From Micropruina sonneratiae (GTDB taxonomy: Bacteria; Actinomycetota; Actinomycetes; Propionibacteriales; Propionibacteriaceae), in the NCBI RefSeq assembly GCF_025972045.1, contig NZ_JAPDHX010000008.1, forward strand, positions 1 through 50,400: 50,400 nucleotides of DNA, written 5' to 3'. Positions 1 to 8,302 of this stretch are shown piece by piece; position 1 is the first letter of the stretch; every line of letters begins with the position of its first letter. The notes under the pieces were generated by a model that was not told where the DNA came from, did not search any database, and was given only the letters and a program-made list of their open reading frames with translations. The position numbers and the translations under genes were made by a program.

Positions 1-297
1 TTGGTCGATCCGCCTCCGCGGCTCAAGCACCGACGGGAAGAACGAGCCCTGGCGGAGCTTGGGGACCGCCAGCTCGACGGTGCCTGCCTTGGTCATCAGC
101 TCCCGCGGTCGGACACCGTTTCGTTCGGTCACCCGGTCCGGCGTGCGTTCGTAGCGGGCGGCGCCGATCACGGCCGTGGCTTCGGCCTCGATCAGCTCTT
201 GGAGCACGAGCCGGACCGACTCGCGCACTAGGTCAACGCCGTCACCGGCACGGAATGCGTCCAACAACTCGGACACGGCAGAATCAGACAGGGCCAT
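1..297 (-). CDS. IS256-family (mutator-type) transposase, N-terminal part
   Basis: Partial gene. The ATG at 297-295 begins MALSDSAVSELLDAFRAGDG and the frame stays open for 99 codons to the window edge. Residues such as RYERTPDRVTERNG and PRELMTKAGTVELAVPKL are typical of the N-terminal part of IS256/mutator transposases. The DDE catalytic residues lie further on and cannot be seen here. The start is fixed by the same ATG and upstream sequence in the right-hand copy. Protein identity with that copy is high, yet after about codon 22 the DNA differs at many third positions, so the two are related but not recent duplicates over their coding parts. The family call is confident; activity cannot be judged. 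Confidence 0.85.
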   Translation of the reverse strand, partial: MALSDSAVSELLDAFRAGDGVDLVRESVRLVLQELIEAEATAVIGAARYERTPDRVTERNGVRPRELMTKAGTVELAVPKLRQGSFFPSVLEPRRRIDQ

Positions 298-416
298 CGG
301 TGAGATCTCCTTCGATGCGTGCTTGGCCGTACACACCGAAGAATCACGCCGATGGCCCGCCTCTCAGCTCAGGCCACGCCGATCCCCGAAACTCCACCAC
401 TCCCCGGGACTCTCAC
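1..416 (-). mobile_element. IS256-family insertion sequence, left copy, 5' part
   Basis: Element end plus transposase start, read right to left and cut by the window edge. The noncoding stretch 298-416 is nearly the same, in inverted orientation, as 49891-50008 at the other end of the window. The outer boundary near 416 is inferred from where that similarity stops (shared end GTGAGAGTCCCGG on the element's reading strand). The left end lies only about 65 bp from the 3' end of tRNA-Ala. No target duplication can be assessed because the other IS end is outside the window. Confidence 0.8.
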
Positions 417-481
417 GCTTCGAACAAGGGGAAGAGCGAGAATCGGCCACAAGTCTCTTGTCAGAGAGCTAGCCGTGTGGG

Positions 482-554
482 TGGAGCTAAGGGGATTCGA
501 ACCCCTGACCTTCTCATTGCGAACGAGACGCGCTACCAACTGCGCCATAGCCCC
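482..554 (-). tRNA. tRNA-Ala(CGC)
   Basis: 73 nt on the minus strand. The 7-bp acceptor stem is GGGGCTA/TAGCTCC, the D arm GCGC/GCGC and the T arm AGGGG-TTCGAAT-CCCCT. The anticodon stem TCTCG/TGAGA closes the loop TTCGCAA, giving anticodon CGC, which reads GCG alanine codons. Discriminator base is A. The 3' CCA is not encoded cleanly (CCCA follows). A fair -10 box, TACAGT, lies upstream on the minus strand (582-577). Confidence 0.95.
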
Positions 555-640
555 AGGTGCTCTGTGAGCAGAGTCGACTGTAGCAAAACCGCGCGGAGTC
601 TTCACATCGGCGCCGACTCCGGCGTCCGCCTGCAGGCGTC

Positions 641-1680
641 TCAGCCGGCGGTGGCGTCGTGCACCTCGCCGATCAACTCCTCCACGACGTCCTCGAGGAA
701 CAGCACGCCGGTGGTGGCGCCGTCCGGGCCGGTCACCCGCGCGATGTGCGCACCGCCGGTCCTGACCTCGGGCAGGGCGTCCTCGAGCTCGGCGGTCCGG
801 GCGACAGCGGGCAACGCGCGGATGCGGTTGTCGGGCACCGGCTGGTCGAGCTCTGCGGGCTCGGTGAGGTCGAGCACGTCCTTCAGGTGCAGGTAGCCGG
901 TGAGCGCGCCGTCCGCGGCCCGCATCGGGTAGCGGGAGAAGCCGTGCACGGCCACCGACTCCTGCAGCTGCCGCGGGGTGACATCGGCGGACACCGTGAT
1001 CAGGGCGTCCAGCGGCACCTCCACGTCGGACACGGACTTCTCGGTGAACTCGAACACCGCCGACAGCGTGCCGCTGGCGTCGACGAGGGTGCCCTCACGT
1101 TCGGACTGCTCGACGATCGTGGCCACCTGATCGATGGTGTAGGCGCTGGCCGCCTCGTCCTTGGGCTCGACCCGGAACAGGTGCAGGACGCTGTTGGAGA
1201 TCCAGTTCAGCGTCCGGATCACCGGCCCACCACCCTGGCCACGAACACCAGCGGAGGCACCAACACGAGTGCGGCCCGGTCGGGGATGGAGAAGGCGATG
1301 TTCTTCGGCACCATCTCGCCGAACACGACGTGCAGGAAAGTCACCAGGACCAGCGCGACCACGAACGCCGTCCCCGCGACCAGCTCGGGAGTGAGCCCGG
1401 TCAACGCCAACGGGTGCTCCAGCAGGTGATGGATGGCCGGCTCGGACACGTTGAGGATGACCAGGGAACACACGGTGATGCCCAGCTGGCTGGTGGCGAG
1501 CATCAACGTGGCGTGTTCCATCGCCCACAGCGTCGTCTTCGCGGCCCCGCTACCGGCCGCCGCCTTGGGCTCGATCTGTGAGCGGCGCGCCGAGATGACG
1601 GCGAACTCGGCCCCGACGAAGAACGCGTTGACACCCAGCAGGACGACCAGCCAGATCAGGCCAGGCAGGTACTCGTTCAT
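641..1680 (-). pseudogene. CNNM/CBS-domain membrane protein (HlyC/CorC family), frameshifted
   Basis: Second of two adjacent genes for membrane proteins with a CNNM (DUF21) domain and two CBS domains, a family linked to magnesium/cobalt efflux or resistance. The ATG at 1680 begins MNEYLPGLIWLVVLLGVNAF; three to four hydrophobic segments and a GEMVPKNIAF motif are clear. The frame ends near 1219, but the homologous sequence continues in another frame from about 1226 (PVIRTLNWISNSVLHLF), then through CBS domains to the stop at 641. One added base near 1226, within a GC run, would restore VVGPVIRTLN. So this is either a recent one-base deletion or a sequencing error. The start overlaps the upstream gene as ATGA, suggesting translational coupling. 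If real, the shift removes both CBS domains and leaves only the membrane part. Confidence 0.75.
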
Positions 1681-3043
1681 GCGTCCGCCTCCCGCTCGAA
1701 CTCGTCCATGATCCGCTCCCTGGCGCCCCGAAGGCCGGGTCGGTCTCGGGATCGTCGGGCAGGTAGCGCAACCGGGTGATCCGCGGCCCGGCCAGCCGCT
1801 CGACGCGCAGCGTGCCGCGCTCCAGCCGGACCTCCTCGCCGGCCGTGGGGATGTGCTCCAACTCGTCGAGGACGAAGCCCGCCGCCGTGTCGTAGTGCTC
1901 CCCCTCGGGGACCCGGACGCCCGACCGTTCCCAGAGCTCGTCGGGACGGATGCCGCCACTGATCAGGATCGAGTCAGCGTGCCTGACGATCTCGTGCCGG
2001 CGCAGGTCGTGCTCGTCGTGCACCTCGCCGAGCAGCTCCTCGACCAGATCCTCCAGCGTGACCACCCCGGCGGTGCCGCCGTGCTCGTCGACCACGATCG
2101 CGATCTGGTACCCGCGGCCGCGCAGGGTGCCGAGCAGCGAATCGACCCCGGCGCTCTCGGGCACCAGCACCGGAGGCACCATCAACTCGGTCACCGCGAC
2201 GTCGCCGCGGCGTCCGACCGGGACGCCATAGGCCGCCTTCACGTGCACCACGCCGGCGATGTGGTCGATGTCGTCGCCGAGAATCGGGAAGCGCGAATGG
2301 CCGGTGGCCGCCGCGGTGGCGACCACGTCGTCAGCGGACGCCGTCGACGGCAACGTGACCGCCCGCACGCGCGGCGTCATCACCTCGTCGGCGCTGTGGC
2401 CGGCGAACAACAGGGTGCGGTGCAGCATGGCGGCGTCGTCACTGTCCAGCGAGCCCTCGGTCGCCGAGCGCCGGACCAGGAAGCTCAGCTCCTCGGCGCT
2501 GCGGGCGCCGTACAGTTCCTCCTTCGGCTCGATGCCCATCGCCCGGATCAGCCGGTTGGCGGTGCCGTTGAGCAGCGCCACCGCAGGCTTGAAGACGAAC
2601 GTGAAGGCCGCCTGGAACGGCACCACCAGCTTCGCGGTGGCCAGCGGTACGGCCAGCGCGAAGTTCTTCGGCACCAGCTCGCCCAGGATCATCGAGAACA
2701 GGGTGGCCAGCGCGATGGCGGTGACGGCGCCCACCGTGGGAACCAACGTCTCGGGCAGGCCCATGCCGAGCAGCGGGCCGCGCAGCAGCGAACTGATCGC
2801 GGGTTCGAAGGTGTACCCGGCCAGCAGCGTGGTGAGGGTGATGCCCAACTGGGCGCTGGAGAGATGCGTCGACGTGATATTGAGGGCGTTGATGGTGGTG
2901 GTCAGGCGCTTCTCACCGCGCGCCCGGCGCTGCTCCAGATCGGCCCGGTCGAGATTGACCAGGGCGAACTCGGAGGCCACGAACAGGCCCGTGCCGATGG
3001 TCAGCACGATGCCGGCCAGGATGCCCCACACTTCCGAGCTCAT
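1677..3043 (-). pseudogene. CNNM/CBS-domain membrane protein (HlyC/CorC family), C-terminal frameshift
   Basis: First gene of the CNNM pair; ATG at 3043 gives MSSEVWGILAGIVLTIGTGL. It has an N-terminal DUF21 membrane domain with GELVPKNFAL, then two CBS domains (RVRAVTLPSTASADD and VDEHGGTAGVVTLEDLVEEL regions) and a C-terminal transporter-associated CorC_HlyC domain. The open frame runs on to 1550 into the next gene with low-complexity residues after about codon 440. The natural end is in another frame: after PAFG the reading ARERIMDEFEREADA ends at the TGA in 1677-1679, overlapping the ATG of the next gene. One missing base near 1722-1728 explains this. The core domains are intact, so the protein may still work. 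A stem-loop spans its probable ribosome-binding site. Likely role is divalent-cation homeostasis; the substrate is not certain. Confidence 0.75.
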
Positions 3044-3045
3044 CG

Positions 3046-3090
3046 CTCACCCTGCACGCCGTCACGAGCCGGCGTCCGCCGCAGGGTGAG
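3046..3090 (-). promoter_or_regulatory. 5' leader stem-loop covering the ribosome-binding site of the CNNM gene
   Basis: On the minus strand, CTCACCCTGC (3090-3081) pairs with GCAGGGTGAG (3055-3046). Inside it ACGCCG (3075-3070) pairs with CGGCGT (3061-3056). The 3' arm holds the only Shine-Dalgarno-like sequence (AGGG) and ends 2 nt before the ATG at 3043, so folding should hide the site from ribosomes. The pairing is seen directly; a regulatory role is inference. Confidence 0.5.
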
Positions 3091-3170
3091 CCGCGGACTG
3101 TGCCCTGATGAGGATTCCACCACGTCAGCGTAGCCAGCCGTTCATGGGCCTCCAACCACCCGGAGAAGCC

Positions 3171-3296
3171 TCATCGAGTGAAGGGGACGGTGCGGGCCAG
3201 TGCGGTGCCCACCACTTCCAGATCCGGTTGCGTGGCGATCAGCGAGCGCAGCCCCTCACGAATCAGGTAGCTGTCCTCGGCGGCGACGATCCGCAT
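3171..3296 (-). pseudogene. truncated NarL/LuxR-type response regulator (receiver start only)
   Basis: A 41-codon frame beginning MRIVAAEDSYLIREGLRSLI and continuing ATQPDLEVVGTA. This is the classic start of a NarL-family receiver domain: the first strand, the acidic pair (ED, residues 7-8) and helix 1. After residue 32 the similarity stops and the frame ends at TGA 3173-3171. The phosphoacceptor aspartate, the rest of the receiver and the DNA-binding HTH are absent, and no partner kinase is nearby. I read it as the remnant of a deleted two-component gene lying between the CNNM pair and the flavin oxidoreductase. It is too short to be a working receiver. Confidence 0.7.
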
Positions 3297-3314
3297 CCCC
3301 TGATGCTACCGGCG

Positions 3315-4328
3315 TCACCCGGACGGCAGGGGAGACGATGCCGCCACCGCCGCGTCGGCGTCCGCCATCACCAGTTCGGCGTTCAGGTGGGCGCCGGCCA
3401 GTGCCCCGGTGGCGGCGGACGCCCCCACCTGCGCCGTCGGATCGGTGACATTCCCGGCCACCCGGACGCCGGGAACCGTGGTGGTGCCCGCCAGTTGCGA
3501 CGGCACGTGCCGGCCCATTCCGGCCGGAAGGTCGGCCACCGGCAGGCCCAGCGCGGCCAGCCCTTCCAGCCGCGGCTCGAGCCTGCTGGCCACCGCCAGC
3601 GCCGTGCGCGCCACGTGGCTGCCGTCGACCAGCCGGACGCCGGCGAGGCCACCACCGGCGCCGGTCACGACTTCGGCCACCGGGGTGTCGACCACCTCGA
3701 TGGCCAGCGCAGCGAAGCGCTTGCGGGTGGCCTCGTCCAGCTCGAGGCCGCCGGCGAAGAAGACCAGGTCATCGGTCAGCTGCCGGAACAGCAACGCCTG
3801 GTGCACCGCCATCGGACTCGTCGCCAGGACGCCGATCGGCTGGTCGCGCACCTCCCAGCCGTGGCAGTACGGACAGTGCACCACAGCACCGCCCCAATGC
3901 CGGGCCAGCCCGGGGACGTCCGGCAGCAGGTCGGTGACGCCGGTGGCGATCAGCAGCCGCCGGGCGACGACGCTCCGGCCGTCCTCCAGCTCGACCGCGA
4001 AGCGCGGGTCGCCACCATCGCCCGGCTCGACCGCCTGCGCCGACCGCACCACGCCGTCCACCAGGCCACCGCCGTAGCTGCGCACCTCGGCGCGGCCCGT
4101 TCGATACAGCGCTGCCGGGGCGGTGCCGTCCAGTGCCAGCAGCCCGTGCACGCCGGCGGCGGGGGCGTTGCGCGGCGTCCCGCTGTCGATCACGACCACG
4201 CGGCGGCGCGACCGGGCCAGCATCAGCGCCCCGTTCAGGCCGGCGGCGCCCCCTCCGATCACCACCACGTCGGCGGTTTCGGGCAGGACGTCGGTGGTGT
4301 CGGCAGACGCCTGTTCGTCGTTGTTCAT
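3315..4328 (-). CDS. NAD(P)/FAD-dependent oxidoreductase, thioredoxin reductase-like
   Basis: 337 residues. An FAD-binding GGGAAG motif at 25-30 follows a short polar leader; CPYC at 152-155 (in CPYCHGWE) matches the redox pair of thioredoxin reductase-like proteins. A C-terminal GNVTDPTAQVGASAATG segment binds the second part of FAD. Proteins with CPYCHGWE usually sit apart from true TrxB, and no thioredoxin gene is nearby, so the electron acceptor is unknown. The ATG at 4328 has a fitting ribosome-binding site (GGGAGC). It is transcribed divergently from an XRE-cupin regulator 61 bp away, with a perfect CTAGGC-N7-GCCTAG palindrome between them, so that regulator is its likely controller. 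The family is confident; the substrate is not known. Confidence 0.85.
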   Translation of the reverse strand: MNNDEQASADTTDVLPETADVVVIGGGAAGLNGALMLARSRRRVVVIDSGTPRNAPAAGVHGLLALDGTAPAALYRTGRAEVRSYGGGLVDGVVRSAQAVEPGDGGDPRFAVELEDGRSVVARRLLIATGVTDLLPDVPGLARHWGGAVVHCPYCHGWEVRDQPIGVLATSPMAVHQALLFRQLTDDLVFFAGGLELDEATRKRFAALAIEVVDTPVAEVVTGAGGGLAGVRLVDGSHVARTALAVASRLEPRLEGLAALGLPVADLPAGMGRHVPSQLAGTTTVPGVRVAGNVTDPTAQVGASAATGALAGAHLNAELVMADADAAVAASSPLPSG

Positions 4329-4351
4329 CGGTGCTCCCTTCCGCGCCGACG

Positions 4352-4382
4352 CTAGGCGATGGTTGCCTAGAGCGCATACCCT
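4352..4382 (+). promoter_or_regulatory. operator palindrome and leaderless promoter of the XRE-cupin gene
   Basis: CTAGGC (4352-4357), 7-bp spacer, GCCTAG (4365-4370) form a perfect dyad in the 61-bp divergent intergenic region. A -10-like TACCCT (4377-4382) lies exactly 7 nt before the ATG at 4390, so that transcript probably begins at the start codon. The dyad would overlap the region just upstream of this -10 and is a good candidate for autoregulation. Confidence 0.5.
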
Positions 4383-4389
4383 CTTGCGT

Positions 4390-4953
4390 ATGAAGCAAGA
4401 CGAGGGCGATCTGGAAAGCCTGGTGCGCAAGCGCCTGCGTGGGCTGCGGCTGTCCCGAGGGCTATCGCTGGACCAACTCGCCGACCGGGCGAAGCTGAGC
4501 CAGTCGACGCTGTCGCGGATCGAGAACGGCGGACGCCGGCTCGCCCTCGACCAGCTGGTGGCGCTCGCCCGCGCCCTGGACACCACCGTCGACCAGCTGG
4601 TCGAAAGCCATGTCGACGACGTGGTCAACATGCCGACCATCGACAGCGCACACGGCCTGCTGCGGTGGACGCTGCGCTCGCAGCCCAACCTGTTCGTGGT
4701 GCGGCAGCGACTCACCGCGCCGCCGCCGGCCAACCCCGACCGGATGCACGCCCACCCGGGACGTGAATGGTTGGTGGTGCTGTCCGGTACCGTCACCCTG
4801 CTGCTCGGGCAGCGGCGCTACCGACTCGAACCCAACCAGGCCGCTGAGTTTCCGACCATGCTGCCGCACGCGGTCGGCGCCGAGGAGGGTCCGGCCGAAC
4901 TGCTCGGCATCTTCGACACAGACGCGCGCCGCGATCACCAGCGGGGCGCCTGA
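4390..4953 (+). CDS. XRE-family regulator with C-terminal cupin domain
   Basis: 187 residues. The N-terminal helix-turn-helix (about 15-70: RGLSLDQLADRAKLSQSTLS) is of the Xre/Cro type and the C-terminal half is a small cupin (HAHPGREWLVVLSGTVTLLL), a usual effector-sensing fold. Such proteins commonly repress a neighbouring gene and respond to a small molecule. Here the divergent neighbour is a thioredoxin reductase-like flavoprotein, and a palindrome lies in the shared promoter. The cupin histidines (HAHP) are present, so metal binding is possible. A long GC-rich frame upstream is open but the ATG at 4390, with a -10 box 7 nt before it, is the likely start. Confidence 0.88.
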   Translation: MKQDEGDLESLVRKRLRGLRLSRGLSLDQLADRAKLSQSTLSRIENGGRRLALDQLVALARALDTTVDQLVESHVDDVVNMPTIDSAHGLLRWTLRSQPNLFVVRQRLTAPPPANPDRMHAHPGREWLVVLSGTVTLLLGQRRYRLEPNQAAEFPTMLPHAVGAEEGPAELLGIFDTDARRDHQRGA

Positions 4954-4969
4954 GCGACGTCAGGATCGG

Positions 4970-5158
4970 TCACATCGTCAGCGCGATCTTCTGGCAGGCG
5001 GCCAGCAACAGGAACAGCACGAGGGCGGCGGCGAAGAGCAGCGCGAACACCGAGCCGGACGGCCGACCGTCCAGCGCGTCGGCGAACCGGCCGGCGTTCG
5101 CCCACAGGATGACGCCGCCCAGCACCGCTCCGAAGACGGCGACGGCCACGGACCTCAC
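4970..5158 (-). CDS. small two-helix membrane protein
   Basis: 62 residues, GTG start at 5158. There are two hydrophobic helices, about 3-20 (VAVAVFGAVLGGVILWA) and 36-54 (SVFALLFAAALVLFLLLAA), separated by a short polar loop (NAGRFADALDGRPSG). No family recognised. The GTG overlaps the stop of an upstream 28-codon frame as GTGA, which suggests a two-gene operon with coupled translation, read from a leaderless promoter near 5250. A cysteine near the end of helix 2 is not in a lipobox. Function unknown. Confidence 0.6.
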   Translation of the reverse strand: MRSVAVAVFGAVLGGVILWANAGRFADALDGRPSGSVFALLFAAALVLFLLLAACQKIALTM

Positions 5159-5241
5159 GTGGAGAACGTCAGCTCGGGGCGTCCGTCCCGGGCGAACTGG
5201 GCGACATAGGGATGCTGGGGGCCCTGATCGAGGGTCGACAT
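5155..5241 (-). CDS. 28-residue small protein, coupled to the membrane protein downstream
   Basis: A very small frame, ATG at 5241, starting MSTLDQGPQHPYVAQFARDG and ending at TGA 5157-5155. It is supported by two independent signals. A -10 hexamer TAGTCT lies exactly 7 nt before the ATG, as in many genes of this window, and the stop overlaps the GTG of the next gene (GTGA). The peptide is polar and has no signal or membrane segment. It may be a real microprotein or a leader peptide that couples translation of the membrane protein. No family recognised. Confidence 0.5.
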   Translation of the reverse strand: MSTLDQGPQHPYVAQFARDGRPELTFST

Positions 5242-5248
5242 GGGGGCG

Positions 5249-5254
5249 AGACTA
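5249..5254 (-). promoter_or_regulatory. -10 box of the 28-residue frame (leaderless)
   Basis: TAGTCT on the minus strand, 7 nt before the ATG at 5241. Confidence 0.4.
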
Positions 5255-5281
5255 ACGAAGGCAGGGTGCGCCGCCGCGACG

Positions 5282-6964
<1,683 letters not shown>

Positions 6965-7031
6965 CCCGCAGGGCTGTGGTCGACGTCGGAGGAGTGTGGG
7001 GGCCGTGTCCGGTCCACATCCTGCCGGTGGT

Positions 7032-7487
7032 TCAACGGCCGTAGCGGTAGGGGCTGTGCCAGGGCCAGTCGGCACGCAGCCAGGCGGCGACGGCGTCCGC
7101 AAGGGGGGTGTCGAGGCCGGCGTGGCTGGCCCGAACCCACGACTGCACCTCGACGTCGTGGTCGGGCTGCCTGGTCGGGTAGATGTACACGCAGCCGATC
7201 ACGTCGCCGTCGGAGGGGTCGAGCACGGTGAACGTGAAGCCCCGCCGGGCGGTGAAGTCGGCGGCGTGCCGGATCAGGTCGGCCAGGTTCCGCTCGGGTG
7301 TCATGCCCTCGGGGGGCGGCCAGCTACCGTCCGGGTAGCCCTTGGTGGCGCGGATGTGGTCGATGCTGGACGACCACGCAGCCAGGTCTGCGTCGTTGTG
7401 GTGCGGTCCGAGCGGCTCCAGCCGGAAGTCAGTGGTGACCAGCGCCGTGGGTGGCTCGAACCCGTCCGGAACGAAGGGGGCGGCCAT
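7032..7487 (-). CDS. GNAT-family N-acetyltransferase-like protein
   Basis: 151 residues. The core FTFTVLDPSDGDVIGCVYIYP looks like the central strands of a GNAT fold, with acetyl-CoA site residues less clear than usual, followed by EVQSWVRASHAGLDTPLADAV. Close in layout to uncharacterised actinobacterial acetyltransferases of about 150 residues ending in a W/Y/R-rich tail (WPWHSPYRYGR). ATG at 7487; a TAGGGT hexamer lies 8 nt upstream. The preceding sequence in this frame overlaps the next gene only as noise. Substrate unknown. Confidence 0.65.
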   Translation of the reverse strand: MAAPFVPDGFEPPTALVTTDFRLEPLGPHHNDADLAAWSSSIDHIRATKGYPDGSWPPPEGMTPERNLADLIRHAADFTARRGFTFTVLDPSDGDVIGCVYIYPTRQPDHDVEVQSWVRASHAGLDTPLADAVAAWLRADWPWHSPYRYGR

Positions 7488-7531
7488 CACCGCACACCCT
7501 AGCAACCTCTGATCGCCCCCCGGCGCCGGCT

Positions 7532-7556
7532 CAGTGGGTTCAGTGGGTTCAGTGGT
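7532..7556. repeat. short tandem repeat (CAGTGGGTT) at the end of the SDR gene
   Basis: Two copies of the 9-mer plus a partial third, starting inside the last codons of the SDR gene. On the coding strand this gives three in-frame TGA codons in succession. Confidence 0.7.
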
Positions 7557-8193
7557 GGATGGCCTCGGCGATCGGCACCTGGCCGTTGCCGAACCTGATG
7601 GTGCGGGCGATGGTCGAGTCGTCGGCCAGGACGGCCGCGATGACGGCCGCCACGTCACCGCGGGACACCCGCCCCTCGCCGGGGTCGGCGACCTCGATCA
7701 GGCCGGTCGGCTCGTCCAGGGTGAGCGGACCAGGCCCCAGGATCGTCCATTCCAGGGCGCGGCCCCGCAACTCCTGGTCGGCCTCGGCTTTTGCCTCGGC
7801 GTAGGCGAAGAACGAGTTGTCCGGCGGGACGCCGTGGCCGGGACCGGCGCCCAGATATGACACCATCACGTAGCGGGGGACACCGGCCTCCTCGGCCGCC
7901 AGCATCGAACGGATGGCGGCGTCGCGGTCGACGGCGAAGGTGCGCGCCGGGTTGCCGCCGCCGGCACCCGCCGACCACACCACGGCGTCCTGGCCGCGCA
8001 GCACCTCGGTGAGCGCCGCGAGGTCGAGGTGCTCGACGTCGGCGACCACCGGCTGGGCCCCGGCGGCCCGCACCTCGTCGATGTGCGCGGGGTTGCGGAT
8101 GACGCTGGTGACTTCGTCACCGCGCCCGGCGAGTAGCGGGGCGAGCCGCAGCGCGACCTTGCCGTGGCCCCCGATGATCACAACGCGTGCCAT
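7549..8193 (-). CDS. atypical short-chain dehydrogenase (NAD(P)-binding, SDR5-like)
   Basis: 214 residues. N-terminal VVIIGGHGKVALRLAPLLAG is the glycine-rich nucleotide-binding loop of atypical SDRs (GxxGxxG-like), followed by DAVVWSAGAGGG and YVMVSYLGAG. The later AEAKAEADQELRGRALEWTILGPG is typical of NmrA/YwnB-type NAD(P)H-binding proteins. The classical YxxxK is replaced by YAEAK. Role may be sensing or reduction of an unknown compound. The ribosome-binding site AGGAGAGG precedes the ATG. The stop is followed by two copies of a 9-nt repeat that supply two more in-frame TGA codons. Confidence 0.8.
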   Translation of the reverse strand: MARVVIIGGHGKVALRLAPLLAGRGDEVTSVIRNPAHIDEVRAAGAQPVVADVEHLDLAALTEVLRGQDAVVWSAGAGGGNPARTFAVDRDAAIRSMLAAEEAGVPRYVMVSYLGAGPGHGVPPDNSFFAYAEAKAEADQELRGRALEWTILGPGPLTLDEPTGLIEVADPGEGRVSRGDVAAVIAAVLADDSTIARTIRFGNGQVPIAEAIHH

Positions 8194-8246
8194 GGGTACC
8201 TCTCCTGTCGGTTGGTTCCGACCCTAGCCCGAGACGGCCGGTGGAG

Positions 8247-8292
8247 GTTGATCCACATCGGGCACCGACTTCGGTGCCCGATGTGGATCAAC
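8247..8292 (-). terminator. perfect 22-bp-arm palindrome downstream of the copper ATPase
   Basis: The arms 8247-8268 and 8271-8292 are perfectly complementary with a 2-nt centre (CT). It lies 11 bp after the ATPase stop on the minus strand and before the SDR gene. No T-run follows, which is common for actinobacterial hairpin terminators, but the length and perfection are unusual. Confidence 0.6.
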
Positions 8293-8302
8293 CCTCGGGC
8301 GG

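Noticed and set aside
659-3133. Long plus-strand frames opposite the CNNM genes
   Set aside because: They have the Arg/Gln/His-rich composition typical of antisense frames in GC-rich DNA, with no domains or ribosome-binding sites.
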